From RGIG5612 sp963591145 (GTDB lineage: Bacteria; Bacillota; Clostridia; Lachnospirales; Lachnospiraceae), in assembly GCA_963591145.1 (NCBI GenBank), contig CAVARE010000024.1:1-18627 (forward strand): DNA of 18,627 nucleotides, given 5' to 3'. The position numbers were made by a program, and so were the translations under genes. Shown here piece after piece: positions 1-7,531 of this stretch (within the stretch, counting starts at the first letter, position 1; each line of letters starts with the position of its first letter). The notes under the pieces were generated by a model, which was given only the letters and a program-made list of their open reading frames with translations, did not search any database and was not told the origin of the DNA.

Positions 1-2
1 TA

Positions 3-60
3 ATTGTAACAAAAGAAAGAAACGGGTTTACTGAAAACTACCTTGAAAAATTGCGAAAGT
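3..60 (+). pseudogene. Coding frame entering from the left edge, apparently the frameshifted 5' part of the repeat protein
   Basis: A reading frame different from that of the downstream repeat protein is open from the window edge. It reads coding-like (ending ENYLEKLRK) until about position 59, then degenerates and stops near 168. The repeat protein frame has in-frame TGA codons at 32-34 and 44-46, and its first residues VDNTWYYY are the middle of a normal repeat, which should be preceded by another repeat or a linker. Adding one base near the sequence CGAAAGTGG at 54-62 would join LRK directly to VDNTWYY. I infer a one-base deletion, in the genome or the assembly, but cannot tell which. The upstream gene body lies outside the window. 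Confidence 0.4.
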
Positions 61-1681
61 GGACAACACCTGGTATTATTATAGCGAGGACGGTATACTG
101 CAGACCGGCTGGCAGAAAATCAATGGTAGTTGGTACTATTTTGAAGATTCGGGAGCTATGGTAGCGGGATGGACCGATTCATATCCTGAATCTAAGGAAA
201 TCAATGGAAAATGCTATTTGTTTGCAAGTGATGGCAAATTGATAGTAGGATTGCAAAAGTTAAGCGATTTTTACTTTTGGTCTGATGAAAATGGTGTAGC
301 ACAAACAGGATGGAATACTATTGATGGAAAATCATATTATTTTATAGATGGAAGATCAGCAGACTGGCTGCAAGAGGTGGACGGCGAAAAGTATTTCTTT
401 TCTAATGGTCTTCCAATAACGAATGTTGGTGCTCATATATCGTTATTCCGTGCCTATTTTGATGGTCTTTATGTAGGTGACGTCGATGGTATGGAGGCTA
501 AATATTTTGATATTTATTATTTTGGCGCTGATGGAAAGGCTGTTAGGGGCGTTCAAGAAATAGAAGGATATACATACTTTTTCGATGAAAATTGTATGAT
601 GCAGTGGAGCTGTTGGCAAAAAGCCAATGGAAGCTGGTATTATTTTGGCGCTGATGGAAAGGCAGTAACAGGCTGGCAGCAGATAGATGACACATGGTAC
701 TTCTTTGATGGAAATTATCGCATGGTTACAGGCTGGCTTTATCGCGGAACGGAAAATGGAAATGAAATCTGGTATTATTTCAACGGTTCAGGTGCAATGC
801 AAACTGGCTGGAATAAGATTAATAATAAGTGGTATTACTTCAGCGAGTCAGGCAGAATGTCAACAGGCTGGATATATGCAGATAACACATGGTATTATGC
901 CAAAGCATCAGGCGCAATGCAGACCGGCTGGATTAAGGTAGACGGCTCATGGTATTATATGTATTCATCAGGTGCTATGTCAGTTGGCTGGCAGAAGATA
1001 GGCGGCAGCTGGTATTATATGGATGAATCCGGCAGAATGCAGACGGGTTGGCAGGAAGTTAACGGCAAGTGGTATTTCCTTAACGACTCAGGCAGAATGC
1101 AGACTGGATGGCTGTACAGAGGAACCGAGGACGGCAAGGAAATTTGGTATTACATGGGAACAGACGGAGCCATGATAACTGGATGGCAGAAAATAAAAGG
1201 TAGCTGGTACTATTTTAATGAGCATGAGATGGTGGGTAGGATGCATACGGGATGGACTGGATTGACTTATTACCTTGATGACTCAGGAAAGATGGTAACA
1301 GGGTGGAGGTACATAACCGCTGAGGCTGGATGGTCCATGTGGTATTTCTTTAATGATTCAGGCGTAAAGCAGACAGGATGGTTGTATGCAGGATTAGATT
1401 CTGAAGGTGAAGAAATCTGGTACTATCTGTTTTATGATGATATGACCCCATCGTTCAATGGAGCCATGGTAACGGGATATCAAGGTGCTAAAATTTGGGA
1501 TGGAGAAAATTATATTTACACTCCGTGTATTTTTGATGATTCTGGAAAACTGTTGTATTCCCTTAAATGGTCAGACGATGGTACCGAATGTTCTTTTTAC
1601 TCTCCATCTGGAAAATTTGTTAAAACTTTAAGTAAAGACGAAGCAAGAAAAGAAATTAAAAAATATGAAGCAGTGGATTAA
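59..1681 (+). CDS. Cell-wall-binding repeat (choline-binding-like) surface protein, 5' truncated
   Basis: 540 residues made almost wholly of about 21 tandem units of roughly 20 residues with the pattern W-Y-Y-F-x-x-x-G-x-M-x-T-G-W, the CW_binding_1/choline-binding repeat family. Such repeats form a beta-solenoid that holds secreted proteins on teichoic acid or other envelope glycopolymers. Repeats from about residue 185 to 400 are regular; those before about residue 180 and at the C-terminus are degenerate (for example CYLF, KYFF). There is no signal peptide and no catalytic domain, so this is the anchoring end of a larger secreted protein. The nominal GTG start at 59 has no ribosome binding site and lies inside a repeat, so the true N-terminus must be upstream in another frame. 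Near-identical DNA copies (for example TTTGGCGCTGATGGAAAGGC at about 531 and 647) suggest recent unit duplication. Transcription ends at the hairpin at 1702. What it is attached to cannot be seen. Confidence 0.85.
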   Translation: MDNTWYYYSEDGILQTGWQKINGSWYYFEDSGAMVAGWTDSYPESKEINGKCYLFASDGKLIVGLQKLSDFYFWSDENGVAQTGWNTIDGKSYYFIDGRSADWLQEVDGEKYFFSNGLPITNVGAHISLFRAYFDGLYVGDVDGMEAKYFDIYYFGADGKAVRGVQEIEGYTYFFDENCMMQWSCWQKANGSWYYFGADGKAVTGWQQIDDTWYFFDGNYRMVTGWLYRGTENGNEIWYYFNGSGAMQTGWNKINNKWYYFSESGRMSTGWIYADNTWYYAKASGAMQTGWIKVDGSWYYMYSSGAMSVGWQKIGGSWYYMDESGRMQTGWQEVNGKWYFLNDSGRMQTGWLYRGTEDGKEIWYYMGTDGAMITGWQKIKGSWYYFNEHEMVGRMHTGWTGLTYYLDDSGKMVTGWRYITAEAGWSMWYFFNDSGVKQTGWLYAGLDSEGEEIWYYLFYDDMTPSFNGAMVTGYQGAKIWDGENYIYTPCIFDDSGKLLYSLKWSDDGTECSFYSPSGKFVKTLSKDEARKEIKKYEAVD

Positions 1682-1701
1682 ATAATTTACTCGAAAAAGA
1701 T

Positions 1702-1736
1702 TGAGCCGCTCGAAAACAAACGAGCGGCTCATTTAT
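1702..1736 (+). terminator. Rho-independent terminator after the repeat protein
   Basis: A perfect 11-bp stem (TGAGCCGCTCG, 1702-1712, with CGAGCGGCTCA, 1721-1731) with an A-rich 8-nt loop follows the stop codon at 1679-1681 by 20 bases. The T-tract after it is short (TTTATG). Confidence 0.8.
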
Positions 1737-1769
1737 GTAAATTATTCCTATAAAATTACTGGGTTTTAA

Positions 1770-1798
1770 TTGACACCAGGGTTTGTCGGTGATATTAT
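1770..1798 (+). promoter_or_regulatory. Sigma-70-type promoter of the nifS-nifU-mnmA operon
   Basis: TTGACA at 1770-1775 (perfect -35) and TATTAT at 1793-1798 (5 of 6) are separated by exactly 17 bp. Transcription would start near 1805, giving a leader of about 115 nt before the nifS start codon. Confidence 0.75.
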
Positions 1799-1809
1799 CC
1801 AGTTGAAAT

Positions 1810-1826
1810 CCTACTAGATAAGTAGG
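1810..1826 (+). promoter_or_regulatory. Dyad just downstream of the nifS promoter, possible repressor operator
   Basis: CCTACT (1810-1815) and AGTAGG (1821-1826) form an inverted repeat with a 5-base spacer, starting about 5 bases after the predicted transcription start. That is a normal place for a repressor operator. Fe-S and cysteine genes of Firmicutes are often controlled by Rrf2-family regulators (IscR, CymR), which bind dyads. No such regulator is in the window and I do not match this to a known consensus, so the assignment is a suggestion only. Confidence 0.3.
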
Positions 1827-1920
1827 CATTAGCAAAAAAACGATTATCAGCGGCTGCATTTGCACATGCATATGCATAAGCAGTCGTGAAAGTTTATAAC
1901 AATAGATTGGAGATATAGAT

Positions 1921-3120
1921 ATGATTTATCTTGATAATGCGGCAACAACGAGGACGGCACCTGAGGTAGTGGAGGCCATGCTTCCGTATTTTTCGGAAAT
2001 GTATGGCAATCCTTCCAGCATATATTCCATAGCTTCTAAGAGCAAGGAGGCCGTCACGAAGGCACGTGAGCAGATTGCAAATGTTCTGGGAACTGCAGCT
2101 GAGAATATTTATTTTACAGCCGGCGGCTCTGAGTCAGATAACTGGGCGCTTAAAGCCACATTTGAGGCGCTTAAGGATAAGGGCAATCACATAATCACAA
2201 CGAAGATTGAGCATCATGCGATTCTGCATACCTGCGAATATCTCGAAAAGCAGGGCGCCCGCATAACATATCTGAATGTAGACAGGGATGGCATCGTCGA
2301 TTTGGAGGAACTTAAAGCCGCAATCACGCCAGAGACGATTCTTATTTCGGTAATGTTTGCCAATAACGAGATCGGAACCATCCAGCCGATTAAGGAAATC
2401 GGAGCCATCGCGAAGGAACACGGAATTCTGTTCCATACGGACGCGGTGCAGGCATTTGGCCAGGTACCTATTAAGGTGGATGAACTGGGAATCGACATGC
2501 TCAGCTCCAGCGGCCATAAGATCAACGGACCTAAGGGCATCGGATTCCTCTATATCAGAAAGGGCGTTAAGATCAAGTCCTTTATTCATGGCGGCGCTCA
2601 GGAGAGGAAGAGAAGAGCCGGAACGGAGAACGTTCCTGGTATCGTAGGCTATGGTCTGGCAGCAGAGATTGCGGATAAAACTATGAAGGAACGCACGGCT
2701 AAGGAAATCGAACTGCGAGATTATACGATTGGACGTCTCTTAAATGAGATTCCGTTCTGCAGATTAAATGGGGATGCTGTGAAGAGGCTTCCTAACAACG
2801 TTAACATCAGCTTCGAATTCATCGAGGGCGAGTCACTCCTTATTATGCTGGATATGAAGGGCATCTGCGCGTCCAGCGGCTCTGCATGTACATCGGGCTC
2901 ACTGGATCCGTCCCATGTGCTGCTGGCAATCGGCCTTCCTCACGAGGTGGCACATGGATCATTAAGGCTTACACTCAGCGCCGAGACCACGAAGGAGGAT
3001 ATCGATACCACGGTTGAGGCAATTAAGGAAATCGTAGGCAGATTAAGAAGCATGAGCCCGCTGTATGAAGATTATAAGGCAGGCAAGAGGAAGTCAATGA
3101 TATTGAAATCATATCAATAA
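1921..3120 (+). CDS. nifS: Cysteine desulfurase, NifS/IscS family
   Basis: 399-residue PLP enzyme that takes sulfur from L-cysteine, leaving alanine and an enzyme persulfide, which is passed to the Fe-S scaffold and to tRNA thiolation. The N-terminus MIYLDNAATT is the family hallmark. His99 (in IEHHA) is the expected PLP-stacking residue. Lys200 in SSSGHKINGPKG is the PLP Schiff-base lysine. Cys323 in SSGSACTSGS lies on the mobile loop and is the persulfide cysteine. Length is normal for NifS/IscS. The ATG at 1921 is preceded by TTGGAG. Next downstream are an IscU/NifU scaffold (22-base gap) and MnmA, so this copy probably serves both Fe-S assembly and 2-thiouridine formation. iscS would be an equally valid name. 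Confidence 0.95.
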   Translation: MIYLDNAATTRTAPEVVEAMLPYFSEMYGNPSSIYSIASKSKEAVTKAREQIANVLGTAAENIYFTAGGSESDNWALKATFEALKDKGNHIITTKIEHHAILHTCEYLEKQGARITYLNVDRDGIVDLEELKAAITPETILISVMFANNEIGTIQPIKEIGAIAKEHGILFHTDAVQAFGQVPIKVDELGIDMLSSSGHKINGPKGIGFLYIRKGVKIKSFIHGGAQERKRRAGTENVPGIVGYGLAAEIADKTMKERTAKEIELRDYTIGRLLNEIPFCRLNGDAVKRLPNNVNISFEFIEGESLLIMLDMKGICASSGSACTSGSLDPSHVLLAIGLPHEVAHGSLRLTLSAETTKEDIDTTVEAIKEIVGRLRSMSPLYEDYKAGKRKSMILKSYQ

Positions 3121-3142
3121 AGAATTAATATAGGAGAAAATT

Positions 3143-3580
3143 ATGTACAGTGAAAAGGTAATGGATCATTTCCAGCATCCGAGAAATGTTGGTGAGATAG
3201 AGAATGCGAGCGGAGTAGGAACGGTTGGTAATGCCAAATGCGGAGATATCATGAGAATGTATCTTGATATTGACGACAATGGCGTCATTAAGGAAAGCAA
3301 GTTCAAGACATTTGGCTGCGGCGCGGCTGTTGCGACAAGCAGCATGGCAACAGAGCTGGTTAAGGGCAAGACTATTAATGAGGCGCTGGAGGTTACCAAT
3401 AAGGCAGTTATGGAGGCTCTCGACGGACTTCCGCCTGTGAAGGTTCATTGCTCGCTGCTGGCTGAGGAGGCCATTCATGCGGCACTGTGGGATTATTCAC
3501 AGAAAAATGGAATAACAATAGAAGGCCTCACGAAGCCTAAGAACGACATAAGCGAGGGCCTGGAGGAAGAGGATTATTGA
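3143..3580 (+). CDS. nifU: Fe-S cluster assembly scaffold, NifU/IscU type
   Basis: 145 residues matching the IscU/NifU N-terminal scaffold domain, on which new [2Fe-2S] clusters are built from NifS-supplied sulfur. The three cluster-ligand cysteines are present: Cys33 in NAKCGD with the adjacent conserved Asp35, Cys59 in FGCGAA, and Cys103 in KVHCSLLAE, following the LPPVK segment that IscU presents to HscA-type chaperones. There is no C-terminal Nfu domain, so this is the short form. The tail (last 12 residues) is acidic. AGGAG lies 8 bases before the ATG. The 22-base gap to nifS indicates co-transcription and the pair is a functional unit. Confidence 0.93.
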   Translation: MYSEKVMDHFQHPRNVGEIENASGVGTVGNAKCGDIMRMYLDIDDNGVIKESKFKTFGCGAAVATSSMATELVKGKTINEALEVTNKAVMEALDGLPPVKVHCSLLAEEAIHAALWDYSQKNGITIEGLTKPKNDISEGLEEEDY

Positions 3581-3667
3581 TAGATTAAGTGCGGCGGCAG
3601 CTGATCTTAGTGAGGCAGGTCCTCTGGTATTTAATAAGGCAATAAACATTAGAGAAGAGGATTATAC

Positions 3668-4741
3668 ATGCCGAAGAAGGTTGTAGTAGGAATGTCGGGC
3701 GGAGTTGATTCCTCCGTCGCGGCATTTCTTTTGAAAAAAGCAGGATATGATGTAATCGGTGTCACGATGCAGATATGGCAGGATGAGGACGAGTTCACTC
3801 AGGAAGCGGAGGGCGGATGCTGCGGCTTGAGCGCTGTTGATGACGCTAGGCGCGTCGCCCAGGTGATTGGGATTCCTTATTATGTCATGAATTTTAAGGA
3901 CGTTTTCCGGGAGCGTGTCATGGATTATTTTGCTGATGAATATCTGCATGCAAGAACCCCGAACCCCTGCATCGCCTGCAATAGATTCGTGAAGTGGGAG
4001 GCTCTCCTAAAAAGGAGCCTTGATATAGGCGCAGATTATATCGCGACAGGCCACTATGCTAAGGTGTCGCAGCTGGCAAATGGCAGATACGCGATCTGCA
4101 ATTCGGTTACAGCCGAGAAGGATCAGACCTATGCACTGTATTCACTGACGCAGGAGCAGCTGTCGCGCACACTGATGCCGGTAGGCGATTATACGAAGCC
4201 GCAGATAAGGCAAATCGCACTAGATGCCGGGCTTCCGGTAGCCCATAAGGCTGACAGCCAGGAGATCTGCTTTGTGCCGGATGACGATTATGTCTCATTT
4301 ATCAAGAATTATACCGGGGTCGTGATGCCGGAGGGCAATTTCGTAACTCCGACGGGAGAGATCCTGGGCCGCCACAAGGGTCTTCTCAACTATACTATCG
4401 GTCAGAGGCGAGGCCTGGGTCTGCCGCTGGGACACCGTGTGTTTGTAAAGTCCCTGGATATTGAGAGGAACGAAGTGGTTGTCGCCGAAAATGAAGACAT
4501 GTTTACCTCAGAGGTTAGGATGAATAATGTATCCTACATGGGTGTGGCTGCATTTGCAGACGGCGAGGAATTCATAGGCAAGATACGATATAACCACAGA
4601 GGCTCAGCATGCAGGGCATTTAAAGCGGATGATGGCCAGGTCATTTGCCGCTTCGATGACCCCGTCAGAGCCCCGGCGCCAGGCCAGGCCATGGTGCTGT
4701 ATAGAGATAATTACGTCGCCCTAGGCGGGACGATTATCTGA
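3668..4741 (+). CDS. mnmA: tRNA-specific 2-thiouridylase MnmA
   Basis: 357-residue enzyme that adenylates and then thiolates U34 of Glu, Gln and Lys tRNAs (s2U34) using persulfide sulfur from a cysteine desulfurase. The PP-loop SGGVDSS is at residues 10-16. The catalytic cysteines are Cys101 in TPNPCIACN and Cys201 in ADSQEICFVPD. The tRNA-binding central segment (TGHYAK, KDQTYAL) and the C-terminal beta-barrel (NYTIGQRRGLG onward) are in order, and the length is normal. AGAGGA precedes the ATG. The 87-base gap after nifU has no terminator, so it should be read with nifS and nifU, which fits direct sulfur supply. A clear terminator follows. Firmicutes often couple a dedicated desulfurase with this gene. 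Confidence 0.95.
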   Translation: MPKKVVVGMSGGVDSSVAAFLLKKAGYDVIGVTMQIWQDEDEFTQEAEGGCCGLSAVDDARRVAQVIGIPYYVMNFKDVFRERVMDYFADEYLHARTPNPCIACNRFVKWEALLKRSLDIGADYIATGHYAKVSQLANGRYAICNSVTAEKDQTYALYSLTQEQLSRTLMPVGDYTKPQIRQIALDAGLPVAHKADSQEICFVPDDDYVSFIKNYTGVVMPEGNFVTPTGEILGRHKGLLNYTIGQRRGLGLPLGHRVFVKSLDIERNEVVVAENEDMFTSEVRMNNVSYMGVAAFADGEEFIGKIRYNHRGSACRAFKADDGQVICRFDDPVRAPAPGQAMVLYRDNYVALGGTII

Positions 4742-4766
4742 CTAATTGAAAATTGTTTATTAAATT

Positions 4767-4793
4767 GAGGCTTCTGATGAAGCCTCGTTTTTT
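4767..4793 (+). terminator. Terminator of the nifS-nifU-mnmA operon
   Basis: Perfect 8-bp stem GAGGCTTC (4767-4774) / GAAGCCTC (4779-4786), TGAT loop, then GTTTTTT. It lies 25 bases after the mnmA stop codon. Confidence 0.9.
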
Positions 4794-4865
4794 AATTTAT
4801 AGGAAAAATTCATAAAAAACCTGCTGCCCTGTCAAGAAATTAATTGATTTTTACCTACAACCATA

Positions 4866-4894
4866 TTGATTGTGGCTCTAACCTTCTGTAAAAT
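4866..4894 (+). promoter_or_regulatory. Promoter of the secreted-protein/toxin/immunity operon
   Basis: TTGATT (4866-4871) and TAAAAT (4889-4894) with a 17-bp spacer. The predicted leader begins with a 7-bp inverted repeat, GAATACC (4901-4907) and GGTATTC (4925-4931), which could form a 5' hairpin. No other promoter is evident before 7928, so 5010-7927 is probably one transcript. Confidence 0.6.
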
Positions 4895-4974
4895 GCAAGG
4901 GAATACCTATGGTCGGAAATGAAGGGTATTCGTTGCGGATATCAGTAGCAAATAAAGGAGAAGGGGGAGTCTGA

Positions 4975-5013
4975 TTGTCAACCATGATGATTGGACTATA
5001 TGTGAGGACATGA
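4975..5013 (+). CDS. Possible 12-residue leader peptide coupled to the next gene
   Basis: A TTG start at 4975 follows a strong purine-rich ribosome binding site (AAAGGAG at 4954-4960 and GGGGGAG at 4963-4969). It opens a frame encoding MSTMMIGLYVRT and stopping at TGA 5011-5013, which overlaps the ATG of the next gene as ATGA. The best Shine-Dalgarno in this leader is placed for this mini-ORF, not for the 5010 start, whose own GAGG is only two bases away. I infer translational coupling. The peptide may have no function of its own. Confidence 0.35.
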   Translation: MSTMMIGLYVRT

Positions 5014-6344
5014 GAAAAATATTCAAATTAGCAGTGGCATGCGTCATATCTACAGCCTGCGTAATAAGTGCTGTTCCGGGCGCGGTATTGGCAGATGGAG
5101 ACGGAGGAGTGTTAGATTGGATTGATGGAGCGGTGAACGATACGTCAAACTGGATTGAAAACGCGGTGGATGATGCATCTGATTGGGCTGAAAATGCTGC
5201 AAAGGATGCGACAAATTGGACTGTGAATGCATTGATTGATTCAGCCGGCTGGGGAATTGCGGCGGCAGAGGACATAAGCAAATGGACTGAGGCAGCTGTT
5301 GGGGATACTCAGAACTTTTTGAATTCAATATTTATTTCTGACGAGACTGATCCGAGCAAATTGGTAAATGTTGAATTCAAATCAGAAGATGGACAGTTGG
5401 TATATTTCCTGGGCGAGGCTGTTAATGCTGGTCAGGATACCGGATATTCACAATCCGATGAAATTACCGTGGACGATCCGCACTTTGGCTGGACATTGGG
5501 TAACTTCGTTGTAGGAGGGTTTACCAGAGTCATAACTGATGACCTGGAAAACCCTGTTTTTCTGAAGAACGAAGGCGATGAAGTTTCACTGTGGTTCAGA
5601 TTATGTCAAAATATTGATTGCCTGAATGGCAAGGAAAGTCTGGGAATCAGTGAAGATACTAATGGCTATGACCAATATTTCGGAGTTCCTCGCACCAATT
5701 TTGGCAGAGGAACACTGATAATCAGATATACAGACTACCAGAATCAAAAATCAGATCCGGTTATCTATACGGATTTTCTATCAGGAATAGAAGCTGGAGC
5801 CTGTACGGCTATTGATTTATTCGAAGAAGGCGACTATGAAGTTACGCTGGATTATGAAACTGATAACAGCACGTTTAAACTGGGCAGCAAGATATTTCCA
5901 TCATTTTGCAATTATAAAATATATTTCAAATTCTCTGTAAGGAACGGCAATTGCATGGCATTTCCATTTGATATTGTTACGGGATCAGAGCTTACAAACG
6001 GTTCAGTAACGGAAAATGGATTTTATCTGGATCTTGCCATGTCCAGATACCTGGATATAACCGTTAAGAAAGAAGTGCTAAATGATACGGCTGATGGTCT
6101 TGTAGAGAATACCAGATATAACAGACCGGCTCAGGATGGCGATGAATATACTGGAGAAGGCATTTATACAATCACCACCTATAACAAGTACACGGGCGAA
6201 GAAACGGTGAAGAAGATATATGTAGGAACCAATGAAATTCTGCATGCAGCAGGAGTTACGGGTATGTCTGTACAGGAAATCAAGAATGCCGTTGCACAGG
6301 GTGCTGAAATAGATGCAGATGGATATCTGAAGTATCCAGAATGA
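5010..6344 (+). CDS. Secreted protein with six 11-residue W-repeats, function unknown
   Basis: 444 residues. A Sec signal peptide (basic MRKIFK, hydrophobic core, VLA before a likely cleavage after Ala28) is followed at 36-103 by six tandem 11-residue repeats with Trp or Phe at 37, 48, 59, 70, 81, 92 and 103. Ala lies at every fourth and Asp at every seventh residue after the Trp. Residues 115-340 look like a beta-rich extracellular domain with a few cysteines. The last 90 residues hold a segment (GIYTITTYNKYTGEETVKKIYVG) and a helical end. I do not recognise a catalytic domain. It stops 23 bases before the toxin gene and should share its mRNA, which suggests a role in presenting or delivering that toxin. 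The direct ribosome site is poorly spaced and the start overlaps a mini-ORF. Lower confidence attaches to the role than to the gene. Confidence 0.85.
   Translation: MRKIFKLAVACVISTACVISAVPGAVLADGDGGVLDWIDGAVNDTSNWIENAVDDASDWAENAAKDATNWTVNALIDSAGWGIAAAEDISKWTEAAVGDTQNFLNSIFISDETDPSKLVNVEFKSEDGQLVYFLGEAVNAGQDTGYSQSDEITVDDPHFGWTLGNFVVGGFTRVITDDLENPVFLKNEGDEVSLWFRLCQNIDCLNGKESLGISEDTNGYDQYFGVPRTNFGRGTLIIRYTDYQNQKSDPVIYTDFLSGIEAGACTAIDLFEEGDYEVTLDYETDNSTFKLGSKIFPSFCNYKIYFKFSVRNGNCMAFPFDIVTGSELTNGSVTENGFYLDLAMSRYLDITVKKEVLNDTADGLVENTRYNRPAQDGDEYTGEGIYTITTYNKYTGEETVKKIYVGTNEILHAAGVTGMSVQEIKNAVAQGAEIDADGYLKYPE
5118..5318 (+). repeat. Six tandem 33-bp coding repeats (11-residue units)
   Basis: Each 33-bp unit encodes W-x-x-x-A-x-x-D-x-x-x, from the Trp37 codon at 5118 to the Phe103 codon at 5316. 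The DNA copies have diverged, but Trp/Phe, Ala and Asp keep perfect 11-residue register in every unit. Eleven-residue periodicity fits helices with about 3.67 residues per turn, as in membrane-surface or right-handed coiled-coil helices. Confidence 0.8.
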
Positions 6345-6367
6345 GAAGCAGGGTGTAGGAGGAGAAA

Positions 6368-7510
6368 ATGAAGAAGGTAATATCAATAGTTTTAAGTTTA
6401 GTGATTGCCATTACATGCTGCTTTACAAGTATGGCATCTGAGGCAAATGATACGGGATATAAATTTAATGGATTCAATGATTCAGGCTTGTATGAGTATC
6501 TTGAGAATGAAATCTATCAGAGCCTGATTGATGAGTTTGGAGATGGCGAATACTTTATCGAAAATGTTAACGCAACCTATATATCAGAAGAATATCTTGA
6601 GGAAGTCGCATATAATTCCAAGGCCAATATATATTTTGGCTACAACCTCTCAGATGTTGAAGCAATGTTTGAAGGCACAAAATATGTATTCTGCCTGGGA
6701 GAAGACGGTGATACAACAGTCAAGGGATTTGAGGAATATGACGATACATTTGATCAAGTATTAAGAAATGTGGCTATCGGAAGCGGCGTAATTCTTGTAT
6801 GTGTGACAGTATCAGTTGTAACTGCGGGTACGGGAGCTGTTGCAGTAAGCGCGATATTTGCAGCTGCCGCTCAGACTGGAATCATACAAGCTGTAACAGG
6901 TGGAGCTTTTGCGGGAGTCGCAGCCGGAGTCATAACTGGAATTGAAACTGGCGATTTGGATGAAGCACTCCAATCAGCTGCGCTTGCCGGAAGCGAAGGC
7001 TTTAAATGGGGCGCAATCAGTGGAGCCATTGCTGGTGGAGTAAATGAAGGAACGGCTATTTATGGAGCTGCAAAACAAACATCCTTTACTATGAACCAGT
7101 ATGTACAGATACAGAAGGAAACAGGTTACCCATTGGATGTAATTAAGCAATTTCATACTATGGATGAATATCAGGCATTTAGAAATGCAAATCTAAAACC
7201 AGCGTTTGTTAATAATAAGACCGCATTGATAAAAACGGAAATTGACCTAACGAGGGTTGATTCAAAAGGAAGAACAAATCTTAAACGAATGAATGAGGGC
7301 TTAGCGCCGCTTGACGCTAATGGTGAGTCCTATGAACTGCATCACGTGGGTCAGAAGAAGGATGGAACGCTTGCGATACTGACTCGAGCAGAACATGACA
7401 ATCCTGCTATTCATGGCTTTCTGGAAAAGACGGAGGCACATGCTGCCGGGACAAATTGGGATAAAGAAAGGCGAGACTTCTGGAAAGCATTTGCTGAAAT
7501 GATTGGATAA
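6368..7510 (+). CDS. Secreted polymorphic toxin with C-terminal LHH (HNH-like) nuclease domain
   Basis: 380 residues in four parts. A Sec signal peptide is at 1-23 (SMA before the cleavage). A conserved-looking extracellular N-domain at about 28-130 contains YNSKANIYFGY and GTKYVFCLGEDG. A strongly hydrophobic Gly/Ala region at 134-195 is followed by SEGFKWGAISGAIAGG (209-224), typical of pre-toxin regions of polymorphic toxins. A linker with PLDVIKQFHTMDEYQ then leads to the C-terminal domain from about 275. That domain carries E-L-H-H at 323-326, G-T-L-A-I-L-T, H343, H349 and a terminal W-D-K-E-R-R-D-F-W helix, matching the LHH family of HNH/EndoVII-fold nucleases, so it probably cuts DNA or RNA of competitors. 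The adjacent SUKH gene supports this reading. There is no LXG or WXG domain, so export is apparently by Sec. GGAGG precedes the ATG. How it enters targets is unknown. Confidence 0.85.
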   Translation: MKKVISIVLSLVIAITCCFTSMASEANDTGYKFNGFNDSGLYEYLENEIYQSLIDEFGDGEYFIENVNATYISEEYLEEVAYNSKANIYFGYNLSDVEAMFEGTKYVFCLGEDGDTTVKGFEEYDDTFDQVLRNVAIGSGVILVCVTVSVVTAGTGAVAVSAIFAAAAQTGIIQAVTGGAFAGVAAGVITGIETGDLDEALQSAALAGSEGFKWGAISGAIAGGVNEGTAIYGAAKQTSFTMNQYVQIQKETGYPLDVIKQFHTMDEYQAFRNANLKPAFVNNKTALIKTEIDLTRVDSKGRTNLKRMNEGLAPLDANGESYELHHVGQKKDGTLAILTRAEHDNPAIHGFLEKTEAHAAGTNWDKERRDFWKAFAEMIG

Positions 7511-7531
7511 TGTGAAGGAGGAGAATCTACA

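Noticed and set aside
687..941. 84-residue plus-strand ORF within the repeat protein
   Set aside because: Its repeats are the out-of-frame image of the cell-wall-binding repeats.
1866..1877. Perfect palindrome ATGCATATGCAT before nifS
   Set aside because: Low-complexity alternating sequence with no known site match. The dyad at 1810 is better placed for an operator.
2134..2589. Minus-strand ORFs of 108-151 residues inside nifS (also 14377-15285 inside htpG and 10650-11063 inside the ATPase)
   Set aside because: They lie fully within strongly conserved genes on the other strand, lack ribosome sites and have unlikely composition.
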